Below are positions 22,090-33,164 of a stretch of DNA of 64,000 bases, one piece after another. The notes beneath the pieces were generated by a model. It was not told the origin of the DNA. It did no database searches and saw only the letters and a program-made list of their open reading frames with translations. Position 1 is the first letter of the stretch; each line of letters starts with the position of its first letter. Source of the DNA: Gordionus sp. m RMFG-2023. Lineage: Eukaryota; Nematomorpha; Gordioida; Chordodea; Parachordodidae. Both the position numbers and the translations under genes were made by a program. The DNA lies in the NCBI RefSeq assembly GCF_954871325.1, contig NC_088777.1, forward strand, positions 24,591,366-24,655,365. Direction: 5' to 3'.

Positions 22090-22252
22090 CAGAGCTTATA
22101 AAAGTAGAATAAAAATTGTATATGTATCTAAATACATTTTAAAAATTGGATCTATAACAAGATAACTTTTTGGATGATGTATCTGTATCTAGATAACTTT
22201 TTAGTCGATGTATCTGTATCCAGATCCATCTAAAAAGTACTTTTAACAACTC
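22090..22252. mobile_element. Short MITE-like element
   Basis: Begins CAGAGCTTATAAAAGTA and ends TACTTTTAACAACTCTG, an imperfect inverted pair. Internal words ATGTATCTGTATCTAGAT and ATGTATCTGTATCCAGAT repeat within it. No clear target duplication, so classification as a hAT-type MITE is tentative. Confidence 0.5.
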
Positions 22253-22259
22253 TGATTTT

Positions 22260-22916
22260 TATATTCAAATAATCTTATTTTATTTTTATATAAATTGGTA
22301 TAGTATAAATTTTATAAAGAAAACATTTGTATATATTTGTCCAATATAATATAGAAAATATTTGATATAATAAAAATATAAATAAATAATTATCAAATAT
22401 CATGGTTTAATAAAATAGCATTGTATCTATCAGCCACTTTAACAAACAATAATCCCTTAACTAGGTTTAGATATTGTATGCCTAACTACTATATGCCATT
22501 TAAGGGAAATAACTTTTTATACTAAATTTTATTGTAGAGTTCAAAAACGCCGTATACTAATTTTATATAAAAAACTATAACTAAAATACTAACTTAAAAA
22601 AAAAGAAGAGAGACTACCTCTTCATCTTTACGAGAATAATATTGACAGCAGACTACAATTCCTTAATCCCAAATCTCAAAGGTTATGGATATTTGCATAA
22701 ATATGCATTTAAAAAAAATAAATATATCTGAATATTTAAAAACTATTCAAATATTAGAGGATATAGAATAAAAATTATTTGAATATCGTCATGAATTGTG
22801 GTGTATTTATTAATTTATCTCAGAAATCTTTATAATAGCTGAAGTTAAAAATTGCTTTAATTTAAATTATAAGATATAATTTCATTACATAACCTATATT
22901 TATAAAAATCTAGATA
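22260..22916. other. AT-rich DNA, no gene seen
   Basis: No coding, RNA or repeat signal I can support. Confidence 0.5.
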
Positions 22917-22924
22917 TACCTAAT

Positions 22925-23134
22925 TAGTGATGTTAAACGGCACTATTTGGTTTGACTGTAAAATGGCACAAATACGGATATTCTTAAAATATATTATATA
23001 AGCCTCGAGATTTAGAAAATAAAGTACCAAAAATTTTTGCCACCTAAAATATCCAGGCTTTCATAATATTATTTTGGCTAAAACCATTGGACCTTTTAAA
23101 AAATCGACACATATTTAGCTATTTAATGACAGTA
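22925..23134. mobile_element. TAGTGTTGTTAAA-family MITE with 8-bp TSD
   Basis: Starts TAGTGATGTTAAACGGCA and ends in a decayed inverted copy (GCTATTTAATGACAGTA). An exact 8-bp duplication TACCTAAT flanks it (22917-22924 and 23135-23142). At 210 bp, with GCCTCGAGATTT inside, it matches the MITE body at 2.76 and 58.35 kb. Tip mutations suggest an older copy. Confidence 0.85.
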
Positions 23135-23142
23135 TACCTAAT

Positions 23143-25320
23143 ATATAACTAACCCAATATAGAAGCAGTGTAAAATGCATTTTAATGTAGTATTGTTATA
23201 TTCAACCATAAATTTTTAAAAGATATTGAAATTACAAATTAAAATATTAGCAATTTATAAAATAAATATATGGTCTAGTTTTCTTTAAAATTATTGTTAA
23301 CATCAAAACTCTATATATTATATTTTTATTATATTTTATAATTATTTAATAAATTTATTTTAATAATTAAAAATGCATATTATTATTAATTAATTTATAT
23401 TTAATATATTTATGTTATTAAGCATAATCATATTTATATCAATTATTGAGAATTTATATAGAGTATGTGGTTGATTAGTATAAATGTTGCAATTATTTTT
23501 ATATGTAAAGTTTTTATATGAATGTTATCCCAACCTTCTGTAATAGCCACATCTTCCATCTGTTGTTGTTTAATTTTGACATGTTTCAAACATTGCATTT
23601 ATAATTTAATACCTTTAATTGAATTCTTTTTGCTTTTGGGGAAAAGGGTAAAATCAAATTTTCATCCACATTGATGATTCTTTTCCCATCCTCAGATATC
23701 GGTTAGTATTAAAAATGTTGAAATTACATGTAGCATTTTTTTAAGATATACTTAAATGATTTTAAATAATAAATAAAAGTTGTAAATTTTTTAACCAACA
23801 TACCCAAATACTCACCATTTTTTAAAAAATTTAACTTGCTTGTCCACTTAGATGGGTGGGTATGGGTAGATGGGCTAAAAACCCACCCAATGCAGACCTC
23901 TAGTTCTGGTTTTCAGCCCTGAATAAAGTCATTTGAGTACAAATAATTAGGATTAATTAACAAAAAAAAATATTTGAACTAATATATTGCAATTAATATT
24001 GTAGTAGGTCTCATAAGATATATTAATATCATTAAGTGACTTACTAATTCATAATTTTCAGTTGCTAAAACTTTAGTCTTGATTTATTGATTTGGTAGAT
24101 TTTAACATTAGTGACACTTGTTTTATAAATGATCTATTAATTTTTTATCATTAAATGTAATAAATATTATAAATAAATAATAGTAGATATAAAAACTTAT
24201 AATGTAAATTTTAGCAAGATAATTGGTTTTCCTTTCTCTCCAATCTATAAGTTTATTATTGGTATAATCATAGACTAGAATGTTAGAGCATAAAAATAAA
24301 TAAATTAGAAAACATAACAGTATACCTTATATATATTTTTCTTTAAAAGAGAAGAAATATTTTTTCTTAGAAAAAAAAGAAAGTGCTTTCTTACAAAAAA
24401 CAATTTGTTAAAATTTTAATAAATATACTTTTGTTCATATCTTCTGATAGGTAAATATCTGGGCTCATAATTGCTAATAATATTTTGAATATCATTAATC
24501 AAATTAATAAAATAATTTTGATGAGAATCTAAACGTATTAAGGACTGGTAAATATCTATCTAATTATATAAGGAATATTATCTTGTATTTATTAAAACCT
24601 TCAATATCTTTGTAATGTTTTTCAATTTCTAATATTATATTTAATTTTTCTAACTATAAGTTTAATTTAATTATCATTTATTTAAAATTAAACTTCTGGA
24701 AGATATTTGCCTTCGAATTTATCCAAATTCGATATATATTTATTTATAGCCATAACGGTGTAACTAAAATGAGAATTGCCAGGTAAAACTGAGAATGGAG
24801 AGGTAAAATGAAATTGACAGGTAAAATTTATTTTTATTTTATAGCCTACCAATATTTAAAAATATAAATAAAAATAAATCAAATTATTCAAATTAAAATT
24901 ATCTAAATAAATATAATAGAATATGGATGAAAGAATAGTCCATAAATTTGTAATATTTATAGAACAGATATATTTTATAGATTTAAACACCCATAATAAA
25001 ATTTTAAAATTATAAATATATATCCGTTAGATGGCGTAGTATATAAATATTTAGTTTTTAATTAAAAATAATATGAATTATAGGAGCATAGTTTATTTGC
25101 TCTGGATTAATTCATTTTATACAAATTTATATAAATAGAAAATAGAAAATATTTGAAGTTATCATTATTTTTGCAGTTATGATGTCCATTCTCAGTTAGG
25201 TCATTTTTTTATAGATTTTTGAGAAAATATATATTATTTTTTTGACTTATTTTGTGTAAACTGAGCTGACTTATATAAACATAAAACGAAAAAAATTATA
25301 AGTTTCCATCATTATTTTTG
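23143..25320. other. AT-rich DNA with faint transposase trace
   Basis: Mostly featureless. On the minus strand near 23560-23710 a frame reads KRIINVDENLILPFSPKAK. It is reminiscent of the second catalytic block of Tc1/mariner-type transposases, but too short to call. At 23.80-23.91 kb a GC-richer patch with repeated CCCACC/CACCCA words ends ACCCAATGCAGACCTCTAG; a similar end occurs near 57.35 kb. Near 24.77-24.83 kb the word GAGGTAAAA/CAGGTAAAA recurs. No confident gene. Confidence 0.35.
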
Positions 25321-25689
25321 GAGTTGTTGCATTCACAGCAGAGAGCGACAGCGACACGACAAAAATATATGTATTTACCAATGACTATTCATAGTGAGCT
25401 TTTGCGAAGCGATAAGACATTCCCGCCACATTTGTCGCACTAAACATAAAAATCAAGTTACAAATCATTTTGTTTTTTTTTCCATGTGACATAACTACAA
25501 TATGGCCGAAAAAGAAAATTTTTGAAATGCTATTGAAATAATAAATGTTATATATATATATTAGAATATAAATAAATATTATATTAATAATTTTTTAAGG
25601 AAATCAATAAAGAAGATTTGATCAACTCCATCAGATACCATCAGCTGAAAACAATATTGAGACAGGTAATTAGAGAGTATATTAATTTG

Positions 25690-26185
25690 AAATATTTTTC
25701 TTTTGCAGTAGAGATGGCCAAATAAGCATGGAAAAATCGAGATTGCTTTATGAGGGAACATAAAAACTATAAAGCCAGGCAGTCAGTATATCAATTTGGA
25801 AAAAAAAAACAAATCCTGTTATATCTAAAATTGATAAAGCAAATATTGCCAGAGCAATGTATGAGCAAATGAGTGGTAATGAAAATTATCAATATGAAGA
25901 TGGTAAATAATACTAAGCTACAATTTTAAGGAATGATTGTAATCATATTTTATATAAATAATATTACATATATTTAGCATAACCATCAACTAGTATAGGA
26001 TCAAATTTATCTTGCAAAAAATAAATTAAAAAGAGGGATATTAATCAAGGTAATTTGCATCATTTCTAAATATATTTATAATTTTAAATTAGATCTATTT
26101 GAGCAAATTCTTGAAATAGAAAAAATAATAGATTATCAACAAGCTCTTGGATCAATGTTATGCTTGAGCTAACCTTTGCAAAAAG
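25690..26185 (+). pseudogene. Degraded MADF/Myb-like partner gene of Harbinger
   Basis: After a TTTTGCAG acceptor the translation includes AWKNRDCFMREHKNYKARQS, resembling the K.W+NLRD.F.+E helix of MADF domains. A later piece, QILEIEKIIDYQQALGSML, resembles the C-terminal interaction helix seen in such proteins. Stops and frame changes abound. Its position opposite a Harbinger transposase end mirrors the better preserved pair at 14.7-16.9 kb. Confidence 0.5.
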
Positions 26186-26469
26186 ATTTGAGAGGGGAAA
26201 GAAAAAACTTATTAAAATTATTTTTGATTTATTGTTAAATTGTGATCATTAATAAAAAATATTATATTGCATTTTTCTTTGAAGAGCTTTTATATTAATC
26301 ATATTTAAGACACATATAATACATAAACTTTCTTTTATTAAATAATTACAAATAAATATGGCCATGATAATTTATTTCTATAAAAATATTAAGAAAAGGC
26401 ATCACTAATATCTCTTAAACCTTTGAGGGGTTTTTTATAGATTGAGGATTCCATAAATAATTATTTTAT

Positions 26470-26702
26470 TTAGGATCTTAAGTATCCTTGGGGTGGAGAT
26501 CTGTTTTCTTTATCAATAACCAAATTGTGTAATAGTGCATAAGTTTTTATAATTGTTTTGCTATTGGTAACATTGGTATCCAAGGCTCGATTAAGAATAC
26601 ACCATTTAGATGCCAATATGCCAAAGGTGAATTGCACCATTCTTCTGGCCCTTGAAAGACTAGTTATATCCTGTTCCCAAATATCTAAGCAATTTTGATT
26701 AT
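26470..26702 (-). pseudogene. PIF/Harbinger transposase C-terminal fragment
   Basis: Minus-strand translation: SLSRARRMVQFTFGILASKW, then CILNRALDTN and TIIKTYALLHNLVI. This is the LS.AR...E..FGIL..+W.IL..P....II...VLHN block that ends PIF/Harbinger transposases. The catalytic Glu position is Gln (MVQ). The fragment is cut at its upstream side by the LTR retrotransposon at 26.7 kb. The rest of the gene is not recognisable between 30.86 and 31.06 kb. Confidence 0.8.
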
Positions 26703-27196
26703 TGTCATAATTGGGAGACTTTGATTTGTAAAATTTGATTTTTGGTAAAGTCAGTATGTATTGCATTTGATGAGTCATTTTTATTTTTATAATTTTATGT
26801 TTTAGTTAAATAGGTGAGTCATTGTTTTATGTTTTAGTTTAATCGCGTTAACATTTTATTTTTAGATTTATAAAAGTTAATTATTGTAAAGTCATTATGA
26901 TGATGGGGTTTAATTATTTATTTGTGATGATTATTGCTTCCCTATAAAAGGGAAGCGAAAATTGTAAATTATCAATTCATTTTCTTTTTTGAATTCATTT
27001 TTTTTTTGAATTCATTCTTTTTAAAATAATTATTTTTTTTTAGTTTATAATTTTCATTTTTAGATTTTATTTTAAAAATTATATTTTAGAAATTATATTA
27101 TAAAACTGAATAAAGTTTGAATAAAAATTGTTGTTTACTATTTCTGAAGAGGTTTAAAAGGATTTTCTATGTTATTCGAAATAAAAGCGGCACAAC
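26703..27196 (+). repeat. Left LTR
   Basis: Begins TGTCATAATTGGGAG and ends near GCGGCACAAC. It matches the right LTR almost throughout. Contains CCCTATAAAAGGGAAG, a TATA-box-like site inside a short inverted repeat, and AATAAA-type words near its end. It is followed by TTGGTACCGTGAC, a plausible tRNA primer-binding region. Confidence 0.92.
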
Positions 27197-27269
27197 ATAG
27201 TTGGTACCGTGACTAAATAGCAAAGGTAAAAACAATTATTTTTATAAATTATTTTTGGGAAAATATTTT

Positions 27270-27800
27270 TGTGGAGCGCTGTGGTGGATAAGACCGTCAA
27301 TTTGTGAAAACAAGAACCGTCAAGAGCAAGTACCGTCAACGTCAAGGACAAGTACCGTGTGTAATAAGGGACCGTTCTAGTCAAAAGACCGTCAAGAGCA
27401 AGTACCGTCAAGAACAAGTACCGTCAAGGACAAGTACCGTGTGTAGTAAGTAACCGTTTGAGTCAAGAGACCGTCAAGAACAAGTACCGTCAAAAGAGGT
27501 GACCGTCAAGTGAAAATTTTCAAGACGACGTAGAGTACACGGAAGTGCTGCCAAAATTTTTGCCTATATAAATCTATTAGACGAAAATCCGATAATCTAC
27601 TAAAAAGGTAGAGTACACGGAAGTGCTGCCCATATTTTTGCCTATATAAATCTATTAGAAGAAAAATTCGAAAAAGTTTATTAAAAGGCAACTTACATGG
27701 AAGTGCTGCCAAAATTTTTGCCTATATAAATCTATTAGAAGAAAATCCGAAAAGGTTTATTAGAAGGCAAGTTACACGGAAGTGCTGCCGATTTTTTTGC
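27270..27800 (+). repeat. Leader tandem repeats of the LTR element
   Basis: Two repeat types follow the left LTR. From 27.28 to 27.51 kb the words GACCGTCAAGA and CAAGTACCGTCAA recur more than ten times. From 27.53 to 27.79 kb a 79-bp unit with ACGGAAGTGCTGCC and GCCTATATAAATCTATTAGA occurs four times. They lie in the untranslated leader and could act in packaging or transcription, which is inference only. Confidence 0.85.
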
Positions 27801-28220
27801 AAAAATAGATACACGAAAGAGTTTAAAAATTCGCGGAAAGTATTGATTTTTTTTTTGAAATTAATAAATGTATATGTGTATTATTGGAGTTTTTACCTTA
27901 TTGATTTTATCTTATTGTCTGACGTTACAAGTAGTTAAGATATTTTTGGTGAAATAAATTATTAATTGTTTGTGAATATTTTATAAAATATAAATTTGCT
28001 AGATTGAGTTATTTGGTAAAATTTAAATACGTAAATATTTTAATGAAGAGTTTTAAAATTACAAAGTATGTGGAGTTGCAATATAATGTACTGGGAGCGG
28101 TGGTAGTGTTGATGATATGGTTGTGTAGTTTATAATTTGGAAGGAGAATGCGAAGAGAGAGGAGTATTAGGATTCGTGGGCAATCGTTGTTGGTAGAAGG
28201 GCATTGGAGAGGATGATAGA

Positions 28221-28736
28221 TTGGGGAGAGTGACGTGGTTACCGGTTCAAGAAATTATGAAGGGTTGGGTCAATGAAGAAATTGACCGGTTAAAGAACGA
28301 AAGGATAGATGACAGACATTTGGACGTATACCGTGGACGTCAGGACATGCCGAGACCGTTCAGCAGTGGGGGACAGAGAGGTCGGAATGGTAGATGTTAT
28401 AAATGTGGGGAGATGGGTCATATTGCGGTGAATTGTAGAGATGTCAAATGTTTTGCGTGTGGGGAGATGGGACATATTTCGACATATTGTCCGGGCAGAA
28501 CAGCGAGAATACGTTGCGCGGATTGTGGAAGATTTGGACATGTGTTAAAAGATTGCCGAGTGGGAAAGGTAGAAACAAGGGCAGGTTTTCCACAGAGAGA
28601 AGAGACTTCGGGGGCCGTGAATATGAGGAGTATGACGGAGATAGCTGGAAAAGGAGGAAAGGATATTGAAGAGGAGATGACGTGTTTTAAGTGCCGAGAA
28701 AGAGGACATTGGGCCAGAGATTGTGATAAAGATTGA
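28221..28736 (+). pseudogene. LTR element: nucleocapsid-like region with zinc knuckles
   Basis: Contains four CCHC-like zinc knuckles in a row: CYKCGEMGHIAVNC, CFACGEMGHISTYC, CADCGRFGHVLKDC and CFKCRERGHWARDC. An Arg/Gly-rich stretch precedes them. In the family these bind element RNA in the particle. Part of a broken fossil element. Confidence 0.88.
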
Positions 28737-28760
28737 CTATATGATGGGAAGGAGAGTAAA

Positions 28761-29639
28761 ATGATGACCGTGGCGTTAGGAGGAGGCAAGAAAGAGTTGA
28801 GAGTTAAAATGTTGCAGCAGGAGGTTCAAAGGGAGTTAATGTATCTGCCGAGTCCGAGGATATGGTTCGATATCAACGGGAAGATGGTATCTATGTTATT
28901 TGATACCGGAGCAGCTATTTCGGTGATAGGATATGAGGATTTTAGAAGACTTTGGCCGGGTTGTAAAATAATTAGAGACGTTATGCAAGTGAGGCAGTTG
29001 GATGGATCGGAGATGGAGATGATGGGAAGAGTGCATATTGGGGATGTAGGGAGAGAAGGATGTAAAGTGTTGGATTTATGGATAATTAACCGAGACGTTG
29101 AGCCGGTGATGGGATTGGATTACAAGTGTGGGGCCGGAGTATGGATTTTGGGGAGTATTTGTGGCGATCGAAGAAGATATTCGGGAAGACTTGATAGAAT
29201 GGTCCGAGAGGATGAGGAGAAGAGAATGTCCGGAGGAAATTTGGAATGGATGGAGGGCCGAGATAATATTGAAGTAGACGAGGGAAGATCCGTGTTTTGG
29301 GGGGAAGGCGAAGGAGATGGGAGGGAAGATATGTTGGGGAGAGGTGCGATTTATGTAGATGGAGAAATAGGAAATATCCAAGACAGTAGATATGGAGTAT
29401 TGAAGCCGCTGGTTAGTGAGAGGAGTGAGAATTTTGTAGAACAGGGAGTTGTGAAAAATTTGTGGGAGTGTGGAGAGGGAATAAAGGGTGTCCAAAAGGA
29501 GGTGGAGAAGTTAGTGGAGAGGTATTTAGAAATATGTGGGGAAGAGTTGGGTTATCTAAAGGGTTATGAAGTGGAGATTCGGATGAAGGATGGATGCGTA
29601 CCAAAATTTTGTGCTGTTCGTAGAGTACCTTTTGAATAA
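28761..29639 (+). pseudogene. LTR element: aspartic protease region
   Basis: Near residues 45-55 the frame has MLFDTGAAISVIG, the D-T/S-G-A active-site motif of retroelement proteases. A charged, low-similarity linker follows. The plus strand is very rich in G and poor in C. Part of a broken fossil element. Confidence 0.85.
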
Positions 29640-29668
29640 AGGCAGGAGGTAGGGAAGGAGTTGGATCG

Positions 29669-30049
29669 TTGGTAAAGGAGGGTATCGTGAGTCCGGTTGA
29701 ATACAGCAAATGGGCGACGCCTTTGGTACCCGTAAAGAAGGCTAATGGGAGTTTGAGTTTGTATGCGGATTTCCGGGTAACGTTGAATCCATGTGTGGTG
29801 GAGGTGAAGTATCCGTTACCCAGGATAGAGGAGATATTGGCCAGTTTAAAGGGGAGCAGATATTTTTCGAAAGTGGATTTTTTGAACGCGTATTTGCAAT
29901 TACGGGTAAAAAAGGAGAGGCAGAGGTTGTTGATTATAACAACGCCAAAGGGCTTATTTGCTTTTATTGCCGTTTGGGTTGAGCGTATCGGCACCTATGT
30001 TTCAACGGACGATGGCGGTAGTTTTTCAGGGATTGGAGGGAGTGATTAA
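29669..30049 (+). pseudogene. LTR element: start of reverse transcriptase region
   Basis: Contains GIVSPVEYSKWATPLVPVKK, YPLPRIEEILASLKGSRYFS and KVDFLNAYLQL. These are the first RT blocks of Gypsy-type elements (SPWASPVVLVKKK, LPRIDDLL..L.G...FS..D). The YxDD block and everything downstream are absent, so no functional polymerase can be made from this copy. Confidence 0.88.
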
Positions 30050-30382
30050 TTATACCATGATGTAAAAATAACAGGGGTTACTCTAGAGCAGAACAATCAA
30101 AGGTTAGAGGTGGGTGAGTATTTGCAGCGTGTTATTGGAGCGGTGGAGTCTTTTCAGCGTGTATGCAAAAGTGGAAGTCCGAAATTTTTTTTTTAGTAAT
30201 GAAATAAATTAAAAGGATTTTAGGTTGTAGTTACTCTTAGAAGAAGACGATGGAGGAATAATAATTATGGAAATATGTTCGAATAATCGATGGTCAAAGG
30301 TGTCCACTTACAACAATAACAGAAGAATTCCTAGGGGGGATCAAAAGGATTGGAGTCTCAAGGATTGGTTAAAGGGGGGAGG

Positions 30383-30855
30383 TGTCATAATTGGGAGACT
30401 TTGATTTGTAAAATTTGATTTTTGGTAAAGTCAGTATGTATTGCATTTGATGAGTCATTTTTTTTTTTATAATTTTATGTTTTAGTTAAATTGGTGAGTC
30501 ATTGTTTATGTTTTAGTTTAATCGCGTTAACATTTTATTTTTAGATTTATAAAAGTTAATTATTGTAAAGTCATTAAGATGATGGGGTTTAATTTATTTG
30601 TGATGATTATTGCTTCCCTATAAAAGGGAAGCGAAAATTGTAAATTATCAATTCATTTTCTTTTTTGAATTCATTTTTTTAAAAATAATTATTTATTTTT
30701 AGTTTATAATTTTCATTTTTAGATTTTATTTTAAAAATTATATTTTAGAAATTATATTATAAAACTGAATAAAGTTTGAATAAAAATTGTTGTTTACTAT
30801 TTCTGAAGAGGTTTAAAAGGATTTTCTATGTTATTCGAAATAAAAGCGGCACAAC
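30383..30855 (+). repeat. Right LTR
   Basis: Starts TGTCATAATTGGGAG directly after a purine-rich tract (AAAGGGGGGAGG), the usual plus-strand primer site, and ends GCGGCACAAC. It differs from the left LTR by a few substitutions and indels, mainly in T-runs. Flanking host bases do not give a clean 4-6 bp duplication. Confidence 0.92.
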
Positions 30856-31562
30856 GTAATAATTATATAAAATAAAATTAATATAAACTTATCAATTTTT
30901 CTTCTACTGATGATTTTTAATAAAATTTGTTTTTTAGTTTTGATTTAATATGGGTTAAAATATAATAAAAGGTTTTAATAGGAATAATTTTAAAGTTGTA
31001 TAGATACCTTTTTTAAAAAAATAAAATATGCTTGTCGCAACTACTATGAATGCTATGTAGCTTACGCAGCGTCTACATGAGCGGGAGGGGTAGGAACAGT
31101 TTGCATCCTATTTTTTGAGGGGGTAGGGGGTAAACTGCTTTAATGGGGGTAGGATAAATTTTTTTGGGGGTTATCTATTAAATTTTGAGATGAAATAGGA
31201 CAAAATTTATTGCTGTAAAAATTAATACTTTTATTATAGTATTATTACAGTCAAAACCGTTTAATTGCGAAAGCTAGGGACCGAAATATTTAATTTCGTA
31301 ATTATCCGATTTTTCGCAATTATACGATTAAAATTCAACAATTTATTTATTAAAAATCAGTTTGTGTTTTTTATAAAGATATTTATCATCTATATATATT
31401 TTAATCATATAAGCCATCAAACTTTGCAATAAATACAATTTTTAGTTAATGTAACCAACTATATATTTTAATTTGAATAAGTTATGTAACGAATAAAAAA
31501 CTAAATAAATTTATCTTAATTGTCGAAACATATGATCATAGCTTTTTTTTCCTCCCACTAAT

Positions 31563-31923
31563 CAGTGGCGTAGCTACGGGGGTGGTTTTCGGGTTTGGAC
31601 CCCTCCCAGAGCAAATTTTTTTTGAGATTATACGTTCAAAAGACTTAAAAGTGATTTTATATGAATTATATTTTTCTGGTTTTGATGTTTGTGGAAGGAT
31701 ATTATATTACTATTGAAATTATTCTGGATCATATTATTATAAAGTCATTGAGAATAATCTACTAAATTATAATAACATATTATTGATGCATTTAAAAAAT
31801 ATATTTTATATATTATCGAAGATATGGTTATGATTTGTAAGATAAGGGGTCTGGGGGGGGGCGAAGCCCCCAGCTTTTATATGTATGGACCCCCTCTAAT
31901 GAAAATTCCTAGCTACGCCACTG
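31563..31923. mobile_element. CAGTGGCGTAGCTA MITE with 8-bp TSD
   Basis: Starts CAGTGGCGTAGCTACGGG and ends CCTAGCTACGCCACTG. Flanks CCACTAAT and CCACCAAT match at 7 of 8 positions. The interior is AT-rich with GC-rich patches such as GGGGCGAAGCCCCC. A shorter copy in opposite orientation lies at 52.97 kb. The hAT-like end and 8-bp duplication suggest a hAT-derived MITE. Confidence 0.88.
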
Positions 31924-31931
31924 CCACCAAT

Positions 31932-32201
31932 AGTCCTATGTTTTTATCGTCAATTCATCAAGTTATTATTTTATAAAAAGTATTCAATTAATTTAGATTA
32001 ATCAAATAATATTAAAATATCTGAAGCACTTAAAAGTAATGTGATATATTATGATATATATATTTATATTTTCTTTAGATCTAGACATGATTATAGACAG
32101 AAAGGAAAAAAGAAAACAAGACTTTTAATTATAAAATGATTGCAATTATTTAAGTATTAGCATTATAGTTGTTAATAAATTATTTTTTATTGAATAAAAT
32201 T
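31932..32201. other. Tigger interior, no gene seen
   Basis: AT-rich Tigger sequence between the MITE and the hAT insertion. No coding signal. Confidence 0.5.
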
Positions 32202-32792
32202 ATTTCAAACATTGGCGTACGCAGCGGAGGTGGGGGGGGGGCAAATCCCTCCCCCCCCCAAGCCAAAAAATGCAGATGCCGGATATATTTTTCAAAAATA
32301 TTATTGTTTATATCTATATATATAATCCTCAAAAAATGTCAATCAAATTTAGTCAATAGTTTTCTTTTAAAAATTATTTGTCCAATCAAAATGATTATAG
32401 CAGTCACAGTCACAACTGTGACATTATATAGTCAATTATTTTACCTGATAATAGTCAATTATAATTTTGTTAATATATTATGTAATATTCAACTTCTTTA
32501 TTAATTATTGGACGTTTGTCCTACTTAAATAGGGAGTGATTCTTAATAATATTTAATTAATATTAACAAATTCGAAAGTATTTAAGTTATGTTAAATTGT
32601 AGTTTTAATCTTCATGATATTTAGCGCCATCTATAATTATTTATTTTATTTTAAATAGCATTATATTTCTAAGTTGAAATGTAAATATTTTGTCTTAATT
32701 GATGTCAAATATATTGTTCTTTCTATATATCTATAATTTATCTATCTATCTATCATAGCAATTTTAAGCCAATTTAGATCATATTAGCAAAA

Positions 32793-32935
32793 TGGATTTA
32801 ATCTCCTATAAATCATGGAAAGCATTTCAGAAGTATTTTGAGGCAATAGGCAGGAAGGAACATTAGTATGAAAAAAATGTTTGCAGATAATCCTACAAGA
32901 GCTAAGGAATTCAAATCTATAATATATATATTCAA
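32793..32935 (+). pseudogene. hAT transposase N-terminal remnant
   Basis: A frame beginning MDLISYKSWKAFQKYFEAIG is followed, after a break, by MFADNPTRAKEFKS. The second piece resembles the ...LF..NP.R...FS segment in the N-terminal part of P52rIPK/DUF4371-type hAT transposases. The downstream part of the same gene lies beyond the Helitron at 46.6-47.9 kb. Confidence 0.5.
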
Positions 32936-33164
32936 TAAAAATCATCATAGCTTAAACATATCAAACACGCATTCATAAACCAAATCGAACCGCCATTTTC
33001 AAAAAAAGAATTTCAATACAAAAAACAATTACAAAACATATAATAATATAATAATTACAATAATTGATATTTTTTTTAACAGACACAACATCGAGCAAAA
33101 CCTTCAATCATCAGTAAATAATTATATTTTTTAACAGACACCACATCGAGCAAAACCATATACT

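Larger units (their letters stand above)
26703..30855 (+). mobile_element. Gypsy-type LTR retrotransposon (fossil, broken)
   Basis: Two long terminal repeats enclose, in order, a leader with tandem repeats, a nucleocapsid-like region, an aspartic protease region and the start of a reverse transcriptase region, then a purine-rich tract before the right LTR. The protease-then-RT order and the style of the motifs indicate the Ty3/Gypsy group. The element is broken: most of pol (the rest of RT, RNase H, integrase) is absent and the remaining coding part has several breaks. The two LTRs are still very similar apart from small indels, suggesting a relatively young insertion. Confidence 0.9.

Noticed and set aside
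28290-29994. Minus-strand frames of 83-193 codons across the LTR element
   Set aside because: They are shadows of the plus-strand coding region, favoured by its strong G over C bias, and show no domain.
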